This document shows positions 35,366 through 44,200 of a stretch of 64,000 nt of DNA, one piece after another. Below the pieces are notes generated by a model. That model was not told where the DNA came from. It worked only from the letters and a program-made list of their open reading frames with translations, and made no database searches. Numbering within the stretch: the stretch's first letter is position 1; every line of letters begins with the position of its first letter. Location of the stretch: NCBI RefSeq assembly GCF_017982655.1, contig NZ_JABXYX010000030.1, positions 1 to 64,000 on the forward strand. The letters run 5' to 3'. The translations under genes and the position numbers were made by a program. Source of the stretch: Brasilonema sp. CT11 (GTDB lineage Bacteria; Cyanobacteriota; Cyanobacteriia; Cyanobacteriales; Nostocaceae).

Positions 35366-38284
35366 ATGCTAAGCATGGAATCTACCACCACCTTAAATAT
35401 TCTTCCTGTTGCCGCTTCACGCCATCGATTTTCTAGCTTAAACGAGTTTGAATCGTTTATCCGAAACACCTTCGTCGAGGGAAGCGGTATAGATCCAGTG
35501 ATGCTCGATACAGGAATCGAGTTTCACGAAGACATTGAGTCAACTGACGGAGGCGACGTATACGCCCCAATTCATGAAGCCTTGGGATGGGAGTATAGGC
35601 GATTCGGACACAAAGCAAATGAACCATTCTATGCTGCATTTTTCAAAAACGAGGATGGCTCAATTTGGCAAGCGATAGTGAGTTTGTGGGATGAGGAGAA
35701 AGAGCGTCCCTACAAGTACTTAGCTCCAAAAGGAGGAGGTGACGCTCCAGTTCTTAGCCAAACCCTTGCGGGTGACCACGCTTACTTTCCACCCGTACCA
35801 CCGGAAATTCGCAGGCGCATTGGCATTCGCTATGGGCTTGAAGTTCCATTAGACGGCAGTTTCTGGGAGTGGCTCAAAGAAATTGATATCCCTCGGCTAA
35901 TCACTGAAGGAGGTAAGAAGAGCTTGAGTGCTCTTTCTCAAGGGTATGTTGCGATCGCTCTGTATGGATGTTGCTGCGGAGTCAAGACTAAAGATGACCA
36001 AGGAAACAAGGTTGCTCCCTACTTAATTTCAGACCTGCAACCGTTTGCCCTTGAGGATACCAAATGGTTATTTGCTTTAGATCGCGACGAGAAGCAGAAA
36101 GCGAAAATTGCGGTTCAGACGGGGAAAAAACGCCTAACTCAAGCTCTACATCTCAATAAATGCTTCGTTGATGACATTGAATGGAAAACTTCTCAAGGTA
36201 AAGGTTTAGACGACGTTATGGTACAAGGGGGGAGCAGTATCTTTGATGCTGCTTATATAAAAGCGATACAGCGTTTGGAGCGCCAATTTTCAGGGCATGA
36301 GAACTTAAAAGACTTACCCAAGAAAACAGTTTTACCGACAGCGGGTAGAATCGCTCGTGAAATCGCTCAGGACTATGAAGGAAAACTGATTTGGAATAAC
36401 GAACATAAAACATGGATGGTATACGAAATGTACGGACATCAAGGTATTTGGGGCATGGTGGACGAGCATTATGTAGAAACGCTTTTCCAAAATATTTTGC
36501 AAGGTTGGGGTATCGTTGAATATGCAACTGATGCTTACATCGTTAACATTCGCAAATTTATTAGCCGCATCCTTGTCACATTCCAATGGAATGAGCGCAA
36601 AGAGATTTTACCGTTTGAAGACGGAGTCGTTGACATTGAAACGGGCAAGTTTGAACCGCATTCACCCGAAAACAGGCTGACATGGTGTTTGCCCCGTATG
36701 TACAACACTCCCTTAATTTCGGACTGGGGGACAATTCGCTCGTGGTTGCACGAAGCGTGGTCTGATGAACAAGACCGAGAAATGTTACTCTGTTTTGCAG
36801 CGGCAGTGATTCGGCAACGCTACGACCTGCAAAAATTCTTGTATTTGGTCGGTACGGGTGGCAGTGGCAAGGGAACTTACTCTCGCCTCCTGCAAGCCGT
36901 AATCGGTGATCAAAACGTGTGGTCGGGCAAGATTGAAAACTTGTCTGACAAAAATGATTGCGCTTATTTGGTTGCAAAACCGTTAGCGATATTCGCTGAC
37001 CAAGATAAAGTTACCAGTGGGTTGCAACTGTTCAAGAATTTGACGGGGCAAGACAACATCTTAGCAAAGCGTCTCTACAAAGACAGTTTTAACTTCATCT
37101 ATACTGGACTTTCCTTGATTACGGCGAATGCTCCTGCTCTTTTGGGGGCTGGTAGCTGGATGAAGCGCCGTGCGCTTGTGGTGAATTGTAACTATCAGCC
37201 AACAAAGGAACGAAACCTCGATGCTGAATTTGCTCCAGAGATTGCAGCATTTACTCGCTACTTGTTGAGCATTCCTAATGAACACATTAATCGCATTTTG
37301 CGAGACAATCGCCCCACCAGTGGCAGTGTGACTCCGGCGTTTTGGGAAATGGCGCAACGCCAGGATTCCATTGCCGCATGGCTTGAAGAATGTGTGGTAT
37401 TTGAGGAAGCAGCGTTTACGTCAGTGGGTAAAAACAAAGATGAGTGGCCAGATAAAGAGTACATTCCAGATTTAAGCACTTTGTTTGGGTCTTACCACCA
37501 CTTGTGCCGAACCACAGGGTTACAAGGCAAGAGCTTGACTAACTTTGCGCCTGAACTTGAGGAGCTATGCCAAAAGGTTTTGGGTTACAAATTTGTGCAC
37601 AGACACCGCAACGCTACAGGAGTAAGAGGTTTCCAGGGTATCCGCCTGCGTCGAGAGACGGAGCGGCAGATTTCTGACAACCTTTTACTATTTAGCGACA
37701 ACCTCACTGACAACCATCCTGACAACCTTGAAGCCTTCAATAGCAAAGCTTCTGACAACCCTGACAACCTTTTAGAAAAAATTATTTCACATAAAACTGA
37801 TGAAGTAGAGGTCTGTGCAACATCACCTCCACCGCCGCTTGTCATTCAAGACCCAGTACCAGCACTCAATTCTCCAAAAATAATGGAACAAGGTTGTCAG
37901 GGTTGTCAGGATAACTGTCAAAACAACGAATTACCAATACTTTCACCCACTGAAAACCCGGATGTTGGGCAGTTGTCAGATACCAATCCAGACAACTCTA
38001 TTAATGAAGTTGCTATTATCCAAAACAACATCACAGGCGAACGCCTAGACGAAACTTCATCTGCCCAAAATCGAAAAGCATCGTGGACAGTCACCCTAAG
38101 CGCCGGTTCCACAGTAATGTTTCAACACCAAGATGTAAACGGGTGGAGAAAGGGTGTAATAGAGGAAGTTGTCGTTATGAATGGAATTTTTGTAAAAGCA
38201 ATTGTCCAAGCGAACCTCAAAAAACGAGGCAGCTGGATACAGCGTAAATTTGCAGTGTGTCGAGAAGACTGGTTAAGAACTTAG
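35366..38284 (+). CDS. Plasmid/phage-type primase-helicase replication protein
   Basis: About 972 residues. The N-terminal half is a DUF3854/TOPRIM-like primase domain with LITEGGKKSLSALSQGYVAI. The C-terminal half is a D5/P4-type SF3 helicase with Walker A VGTGGSGKGTYSRLLQ near residue 496, FADQDKVTSGLQLFKNLTGQ and an ITANAPAL sensor segment. A disordered DN-rich linker (about 770-800) follows, then a C-terminal SH3-like domain (AGSTVMFQHQDVNGWRKGVI). It should load at an origin, unwind DNA and prime replication of the element. The tracked start is a TTG at 35312; ATG 35366 or 35375 is more likely. The linker DNA carries iteron-like repeats. Confidence 0.88.
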   Translation: MLSMESTTTLNILPVAASRHRFSSLNEFESFIRNTFVEGSGIDPVMLDTGIEFHEDIESTDGGDVYAPIHEALGWEYRRFGHKANEPFYAAFFKNEDGSIWQAIVSLWDEEKERPYKYLAPKGGGDAPVLSQTLAGDHAYFPPVPPEIRRRIGIRYGLEVPLDGSFWEWLKEIDIPRLITEGGKKSLSALSQGYVAIALYGCCCGVKTKDDQGNKVAPYLISDLQPFALEDTKWLFALDRDEKQKAKIAVQTGKKRLTQALHLNKCFVDDIEWKTSQGKGLDDVMVQGGSSIFDAAYIKAIQRLERQFSGHENLKDLPKKTVLPTAGRIAREIAQDYEGKLIWNNEHKTWMVYEMYGHQGIWGMVDEHYVETLFQNILQGWGIVEYATDAYIVNIRKFISRILVTFQWNERKEILPFEDGVVDIETGKFEPHSPENRLTWCLPRMYNTPLISDWGTIRSWLHEAWSDEQDREMLLCFAAAVIRQRYDLQKFLYLVGTGGSGKGTYSRLLQAVIGDQNVWSGKIENLSDKNDCAYLVAKPLAIFADQDKVTSGLQLFKNLTGQDNILAKRLYKDSFNFIYTGLSLITANAPALLGAGSWMKRRALVVNCNYQPTKERNLDAEFAPEIAAFTRYLLSIPNEHINRILRDNRPTSGSVTPAFWEMAQRQDSIAAWLEECVVFEEAAFTSVGKNKDEWPDKEYIPDLSTLFGSYHHLCRTTGLQGKSLTNFAPELEELCQKVLGYKFVHRHRNATGVRGFQGIRLRRETERQISDNLLLFSDNLTDNHPDNLEAFNSKASDNPDNLLEKIISHKTDEVEVCATSPPPPLVIQDPVPALNSPKIMEQGCQGCQDNCQNNELPILSPTENPDVGQLSDTNPDNSINEVAIIQNNITGERLDETSSAQNRKASWTVTLSAGSTVMFQHQDVNGWRKGVIEEVVVMNGIFVKAIVQANLKKRGSWIQRKFAVCREDWLRT
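37674..37910. repeat. Iteron-like CTGACAACC repeats inside the replication gene
   Basis: Direct copies of CTGACAACC lie at 37674, 37707, 37719, 37752 and 37761, with a variant GCGACAACC at 37695. Inverted copies GGTTGTCAG lie at 37892 and 37901. The full 12-mer CCTGACAACCTT occurs at 37718 and 37760 and inverted at 37890. Direct iterons in a replication gene, followed by inverted copies, recall an internal origin as in lambdoid phages. They also encode the protein's repeated xDNL motif, so a purely coding origin is possible. Confidence 0.5.
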
Positions 38285-38993
38285 GCGATCGCCACATGAA
38301 GGCTCCGTGCATGAGCATCGCGGAGCGCACCCTACGCCCCAATCCGGCGGAGCCGGATTGCCCCGAATCGAAGATTTGGGGAGGGAACTGTCTGAAAAGA
38401 GCCCTCTGGGCGTGACACGGGCGATCGCACTTTTGGAAAAACTTTGTGATTTACTGATGAAATCTTTATCAGTAGGCAAGCCTTAGAACAAGAATCAATT
38501 TGCTAAGGTGTTTACTGGAGAGCAATATCATCAAGCCGTTAGTTTAAGCGTGGAAGCGATTGCGCGGAGCGCAGACGCCAAGGGCGTATCGCCAAAGCAA
38601 AAGACAAGGATGATATAGGGAAATCTGTTTATGCTATAATCCTTGCAGGATAAAAATTTTAACATTCAAAAAAAATACTACATAGACCTCTGCACGGTAC
38701 TCCAGCCACTCGCACAGGATTCAAACCTCATTCTGGCGACTGACACCTTGGTTCTTTTTGTTAACCCAGACAGCACAAAAGTTTGAGATTAGTTTTCGGA
38801 GATATCTATTGAGTCCACCCTTGAATCTGTATTTCAAGTAAGCGGATTTGCGATAGTACGAAGTGCCCGTCGGAGGCAATAGTAGTATGAATTAACACAA
38901 AGTACTTAATTAATGTGATTTATAAATTTATAAGTTTTAAATTTAAACGCAAAGACTAAGATAAAATATATTGGTAAGGTGTAATATTGTCCT
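38285..38993. repeat. Non-coding stretch with palindromic GC-rich repeats
   Basis: No gene seen. 38285-38620 holds several GCGATCGC octamers and short palindromes, including AATCCGGC-GGA-GCCGGATT (38341-38359) and a GCGATTGCGCGGAGCGCAGA block related to the repeat that interrupts the transposase at 59935. 38620-38993 is AT-rich with nothing recognised. Confidence 0.5.
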
Positions 38994-39092
38994 ATGGCTC
39001 TGCAACTTGCCAAATTGAGCATCTTTAGTCTTGAACGAGATCGCTACCTGGCATTTATCGCGTCTGGTGATGAACTGCAAAATCAAAAGTAA
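38994..39092 (+). CDS. 32-residue ORF (possible gene remnant)
   Basis: MALQLAKLSIFSLERDRYLA then FIASGDELQNQK. Clean helical composition but very short. It lies just before the direct repeat of the recombinase module and is probably a relic. Family not recognised. Confidence 0.25.
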   Translation: MALQLAKLSIFSLERDRYLAFIASGDELQNQK

Positions 39093-39152
39093 CTTTCGGC
39101 ATTTGGATCGTAAGGAACATTTTCATCAAGTGCGATCGCGCTTTACGTTACA

Positions 39153-39402
39153 GCACATCTTTTGGCAAATGTTTATTTTTGAATTGCAATCAATAATTGG
39201 GTATTATGCATAGTGCTTATGAAAGAGTTGAGTCGGTTGCTGAAATGATTGCGCGCTTAGTATGCGAATACGAAGCTCGACAAGCAGCCGAAGGAAAACA
39301 GGTACAAAAGTCTGCTACATCCGCCCCCTTACCTGTACCACTTTCTCTTCACCCACAACCGCGCAGGTGATGTACTCAAAGCAGCAGACTTTTTGATCCA
39401 CA
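39153..39402. repeat. Left direct repeat of the toxin island
   Basis: About 250 bp matching 60967-61217 in the same orientation with scattered differences. Both carry the end of one small frame (FWQMFI..LQS...YYA), the small frame with MIARLVC-YEARQAAE, and on the other strand the 3' end of a serine recombinase gene. The copies are 21.8 kb apart and flank the Tc toxin locus. Confidence 0.8.
39206..39370 (+). CDS. 54-residue conserved small protein
   Basis: MHSAYERVESVAEMIARLVC then EYEARQAAEGKQVQKSATSA and a Pro-rich tail ending HPQPRR. The second copy (from about 61019) keeps the MIARLVCDYEARQAAEAKKV core but has an early TAA. Its ATGCATAG start overlaps the TAG of the upstream short frame ending IFELQSIIGYYA, so the two would be coupled. 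On the complementary strand lies the recombinase 3' end. Function unknown; the conservation between copies may be that of the recombinase gene alone. Confidence 0.4.
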   Translation: MHSAYERVESVAEMIARLVCEYEARQAAEGKQVQKSATSAPLPVPLSLHPQPRR

Positions 39403-39415
39403 GAGTGAGTAACGG
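39325..39415 (-). pseudogene. Serine recombinase 3'-end relic
   Basis: The minus strand reads VDQKVCCFEYITCAVVGEEK then VVQVR, matching the last residues of the recombinase at 61128 (VDKKRLLRECIICAVVDEGK, VVEVK). Nothing of the gene upstream of this point is kept: the match ends at about 39415. It marks an old recombination or deletion end. Confidence 0.7.
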
Positions 39416-39702
39416 CACACCCATACTCCATGTCCCACAAAGAAATTGGTCTTGATGGTAAAAATTCACATACTTATTTGAGTTGCCACACTGCTTTACT
39501 GGTAGGACTCTATTGCCCAACTTCCTTTCAACTACGTCAAACAAAAAGACCTGGATCAATTCACCCAATTAGCCCAAGATATGCGATTGAATATTTTGGG
39601 CTAATTGATAAGCACACTCGTTAAATGCTTTGAGGATAGCTGTTTCGGCTGGTGTTTTACCAGTGGCTCCTGTGTTATCATGCTCTGAGATAGAGCAGAG
39701 AC
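39416..39702. other. Intergenic remnant
   Basis: A short plus-strand frame QLPFNYVKQKDLDQFTQLAQ then DMRLNILG (about 39510-39603) looks like the end of a lost gene. Nothing else is recognised. Confidence 0.3.
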
Positions 39703-40332
39703 TTAAGCACTCACTATTTGTATCAGACTCTTGAGAATGCGAAGCACATCATATAATTCATTACCTGGATTACGCATTAAAAATCCTTTTGATAAAGCGT
39801 AACGAGGTGAATTTTCTTTAACTAATTTAACGAAAATAAACTCACTGCCTGTAGCAATCAGGCCAAAACAAGGTTTATCTGAGACAGGACTACCTAACAT
39901 ATAAGCAAGAATTTGTGCAAGTCCTTCTTCAATGGAAAATGAAGCTTTTTTAGACTCAATAATCATTACCCATAATTGGTCTTTAAAAACTACTGTATCA
40001 ATTCGACCTTTGATAATGACATCTTCATCAGGTACTGCAATATCTAAAGATTCTTCCGATTTAACATAAAAAGGATTCAGGTAAAAATCTCCAATAAAAA
40101 GTATTGGATCAATAATTGCCATCCTCACAATATCTTCTAGTAAAGGAGGATAGTTAAGCAAATTAAAATAACCCGCTTTGACTTTATTTAAAAGTTGTTT
40201 ATCCAAATCTGTAATGACTGGTAAATCATCCTGCCATTCGCGAAAGAATTGCTCATCTAAAACTAACTGAATACCAAAATTATCAATCAAATAGCGTAAG
40301 TCAATATCTTTAGCTTGTATTGTTTGGGTCAT
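39703..40332 (-). CDS. Type I restriction R-subunit N-terminal-like nuclease protein
   Basis: 209 residues of a family widespread in cyanobacteria and often annotated as restriction subunit R-like. The core GRIDTVVFKDQLWVMIIESK carries the PD-(D/E)xK-type D...ExK catalytic residues (Asp near 117, Glu and Lys near 132-134). There is no helicase or specificity subunit, so it is a stand-alone nuclease-fold protein. Role unknown, possibly nucleic-acid degradation or element defence. ATG start clear. Confidence 0.75.
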   Translation of the reverse strand: MTQTIQAKDIDLRYLIDNFGIQLVLDEQFFREWQDDLPVITDLDKQLLNKVKAGYFNLLNYPPLLEDIVRMAIIDPILFIGDFYLNPFYVKSEESLDIAVPDEDVIIKGRIDTVVFKDQLWVMIIESKKASFSIEEGLAQILAYMLGSPVSDKPCFGLIATGSEFIFVKLVKENSPRYALSKGFLMRNPGNELYDVLRILKSLIQIVSA

Positions 40333-40503
40333 AATTTTTAGGGAACAGGCAGTACTTCAGTATTATATGCGATTTGAGTTAAGGTTTGAGTGCAACAAAT
40401 GGAGTGAAAAGTAGACAAATTACCCAGGAGTTAATCGGTGAATGGTATTAAGACAATCTATTAACGGATGTTTTGGGCAAAGTCTTGTTTCGGGAGTCTC
40501 CGT

Positions 40504-40610
40504 AATACCAGTTTTCTGTAAACTTGCACTTAATACTTACTTTTTAATTCTTGGTGTTCTTGACGGTTCGCTTAATAAGTATTAAGTGCATATTCATGGA
40601 GAATTGGTAT
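40504..40610. repeat. Nested inverted repeat, about 107 bp
   Basis: The outer arms AATACCAGTTTTCT and AGAATTGGTAT enclose a perfect 14-bp pair, GCACTTAATACTTA (40526-40539) and TAAGTATTAAGTGC (40576-40589). It is non-coding, probably a MITE relic, in a long gap (40333-41252) without intact genes. Confidence 0.6.
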
Positions 40611-40664
40611 AAGTTGGATTCATGACGCTACCGGTAACGACATCAAAGTTTGCAATTAACGCCT

Positions 40665-40870
40665 ATGTTACATGACGGATATACCTTGCATTTCCATTTC
40701 TGCTGCTAATTCTCTTGCCGTTCACCAATCACTAATTGATCGTCCATAATATAGCTGGTTCTGAGCAAGCAATCGCAAATAATTCTACTACTTGCTTCAT
40801 ACTAAATTTTACTGGCTTACCACTACCATACTTTGATTCAGCAACGTCATTGAATCAGATTAATTTGAAT
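40665..40870 (-). pseudogene. IS630-type transposase HTH remnant
   Basis: The minus strand reads YGSGKPVKFSMKQVVELFAI then ACSEPAILWTIN-stop and, after a one-base shift, W-stop-TARELAAEMEMQGIS. This resembles the N-terminal double helix-turn-helix of IS630-family transposases (a QI..IACE.P and W..RELA..... G pattern). No catalytic part remains. Confidence 0.55.
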
Positions 40871-40878
40871 ATCGAATC

Positions 40879-40923
40879 TTAGGTGAGTCAAAATAAGTTT
40901 CAGCACTTATCATGATCACCTAA
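40879..40923. repeat. 45-nt inverted-repeat element, copy 3
   Basis: TTAGGTGAGT to GATCACCTAA, exactly 45 bases, in the gap downstream of the TcA gene. Only the ends are shared with copies 1 and 2. The rest of the gap, 40924-41252, has nothing recognised. Confidence 0.65.
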
Positions 40924-41252
40924 AATTATCTTTTTGCATCCGGCCTAATTCGGATGCCCGTACCCCCACTAATTGATTCCATTCATGAAAATTTAAGACA
41001 AAATGACTTTTGTCAATTAGAAATCACGCTTAAAAGCGAGTGAAAATAAAGTATTAAAAGGAAGCTTTGTACTGTCTTTTGAACCCAAAAGTGAATGATA
41101 AGTAGAAAAATGATGCGATTGCCTAAAGGGAACTGCTTTCCCTTGCAATCGCATCCTCAAAAATAGTGTTTTCTACCCCATTGTCGGCAAAAAATTAAGC
41201 ACTATTAGTTATTGACAAATGGTTTATGGCTTGGCAAATCACCGATGCCTTC

Positions 41253-44200
41253 TTATTGCTTCACTTTATACCTTACGAGTAGCCATAGCTTATCAATCTC
41301 AGTTTTTACGTCTTGAATCTTCAATTGCCAGTTATTCATAGGGAGATTATTATCTTTAATCACGAATGATTTCATTTTTTCTCCGACTGGTGGTCCATCT
41401 GTGAAAGGAATCATCTGGGTGTCCTGCATCAGCGAAGCTGACAGTTTTGTGGGTGTGAACAAGTACACATCAATGGCTTGAATCTGCTTTGGATCACGTC
41501 CTTTAGTAAAAATCGGCAATCGCTCGTTTAGATTGTTAAGCATCAGTACTCGCTCAGTAGCATCAGCACGAGGATTCATAGCCTTATACCATTCACTCGG
41601 GAAGTCGTGTTTTAGGTCGAAAGCAGCAAATAAACCTTCCTCACGGCTCAATTCTTCCACACTCTTGATATACGCCATCACCGACTCAGCCGCAGGTTTC
41701 TTGAGCTTGTCTCCGCCCTCTAAAGCTGTGTAACGTATATGTACACTCACATCTGAGATAGTGTTATAGTCAAACTGACGGAACTGATCGGGTAATTCAA
41801 TCCGCCATTTACTGATGACACCTGCTCCCTCAAATGGAATGTAGCGTTCGTCCCGGAAGTTGAGTTCAAACACACCGCTGTCGTTTTGACCCGTACTCAC
41901 GGCAATTGAGGTGATAGGCACGTTAACCGTGCTAAAGCGATCATCGGTTTCATCTGTTTTTTCAAGGTAAGCGTTTTTGTCCTTGGCGATCGCACTCGTC
42001 CTAAACTTATGTTCTAATAGCCTAAGTGTACAATTGAGACTAGTATAAGGTCCAACGACACAGGGAACTGTCACGGCTACGGATTTAATACGGCGCATAT
42101 AGTGACCGGGATGATCCATGTCAAATAACACTTCTGGTAAAGCAAATTCACACTTTCCAGTTTCTTTGAGTTCAATCAGTGCCAGGGGATTGATTTGCCG
42201 CAGCGAAACGTGTTTTGTGACCTCGTAGTCATAGCCCCGTTTTTCTAAGTAGGCGGCTTCGAGTTGTTTTAGACCAATGTACAACCGTTCACCAGCTAGC
42301 AATCCATCATGGGCAGCATCCCAGTAGCCAAACTGGATGAAGTTAGATGTCGTCAGTCCTCGCTCGAAACGGAAGACTTTTTCTGCTTTTTTAGCTAGTT
42401 CGTAGGCTAGGGTATAAGCTTGATAGTACAATGTCTGGATTTGCCCTTCCATCCAAGTGTAGAGTTCTTCGTTGGTATATTTGTTCTTCAGGAACTCCTC
42501 GACCTCTTGGGCATTGTCAATATTTTGTTGCTGGTTGGTGATCTCTTGGTTGGCGATATTAATCCGAATTTGTTGGGTTAATATCTGTTTGTCGATGTTT
42601 TTGATTTCGTATCCAGCGACGTTGGCTTGTTGTACCCGATCTTGTAACTGGCGTAGGAAACCAGCTTTCCGTCCTGCGTTCGTGGATTGGTACGAGAGTG
42701 AATCAGCTTGGATTCGTAAACCCCGCGCAACAGCCTGGGCGGCATTTGCCAAATTAGGAGATCCCCAAGACACATCTACACCAGCACCGAATGGGTGTCC
42801 ACAAGCAACAATCGTTGGTAACGCATGAAGAATACTAGCTGAGGTTTCAACCCATCCGATCCCAGTTTGCCAATCATGTGCTTCACTTGCTTTATCCATC
42901 TCATCTTTCTCGGACTGAATTAACTTCAAACCGCTTTCATCAATTGGTTGTTCAATCTGGTTGGGCAGTTCGCCGAAATCGGTATTTCCATCTGGTACTT
43001 TTCCTAAATCCTCACCGATGAGCTTCAGGTAATGCTGCAAGCGGTAAACAGGAGGTTTCCGGCTTTGTTGCAAAGCTTCTAAGGATTTACCTGCTTCTTC
43101 TAACTGCTGCTTTTTCACTTCCATTAGCAAGTTATGCATCGTGATTTCATGTTTAGCACGCAGTTTAGATAATGCTTCCGCATCTTTTTTCTCTTTAGCT
43201 GACAAGAAGGCATTACCCATTGATTTTAGTTCGGCACATAGTTCTAAGGCTTTTTGCAGCAGATAATAGAAGCGGTAGTTTGGCATTGGACTGTTCAAGT
43301 CATTTAGCACACTTGCCAAACTAAGTCCCTGAGCAGCAGCTTGAACTAGCAATGCTGGATCGATGGGTGGCTCAAACAGTGGGAGTTTGCGGAACACACC
43401 CTCAATGTTTTCGCAATGGCGCAGCTTGAACAGGCGGTCATCAATTGTATCCCGTAGACCTCTTAATTGGGGATTGTCAGGAATACAGAAGTATAAGGTT
43501 GTTGCAAAACCAAAGACATTAGCCAGTCCCACAACACCATTACTGACACCAATCGGGAATGGGGTTTGATTACTGAAGGGAAACGCCAGTTCCAACTCAA
43601 CCATCGCATTACTAAAAGCATCCCATTTGTCCAACAGCGACATATAAGTTTGGGGTTGAACTTTGCCGCGCTTGGGAATTTTTTGTCCCTTTGGTCCGTA
43701 GATATGAGCAGCTAGTACATAAAGTTGCGTAGCTTGGTTAAGGGTTTCGATGGTATCCTGCCGGAATAAATAGTCACCCCAAGCAATCAGGATTTCGATG
43801 TATTTCATCACCACCCACTTCATGTAGGCAACGGGACGCGATCGCGCAATTACATGAGGCTGGAAGGGTTTATCTCGCCATTCGTTAATTTGTTGATTTG
43901 GTGTATTATCAGGTGTGTTGGGTTGCAATTTCATGAACAATTTTTCCAGCACATTCTCTGCATCAACTTCCTTGAACGGCGCAAATTGCCAGAAGCGCTT
44001 ATCGTCATAGCCCTTTGCATAAGGGTTAAAAACATAATGGCACATTTTTAGCGCCTGCTCAAATTGCTGTGACTTAAGCAGACGGTCTACTAGCTGCATT
44101 GGTGCGTGGAAGGCTGCTTCCCAGTTATATAGAGAGTAAGAACGTTTCAGTTCATGATAAAGTTTTTGACCACTAGAATTTGGATCGTCATATGCTCCAT

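Noticed and set aside
38700-38760. tRNA-like T-arm (GGATTCAAACC)
   Set aside because: No matching acceptor, D or anticodon arms around it.
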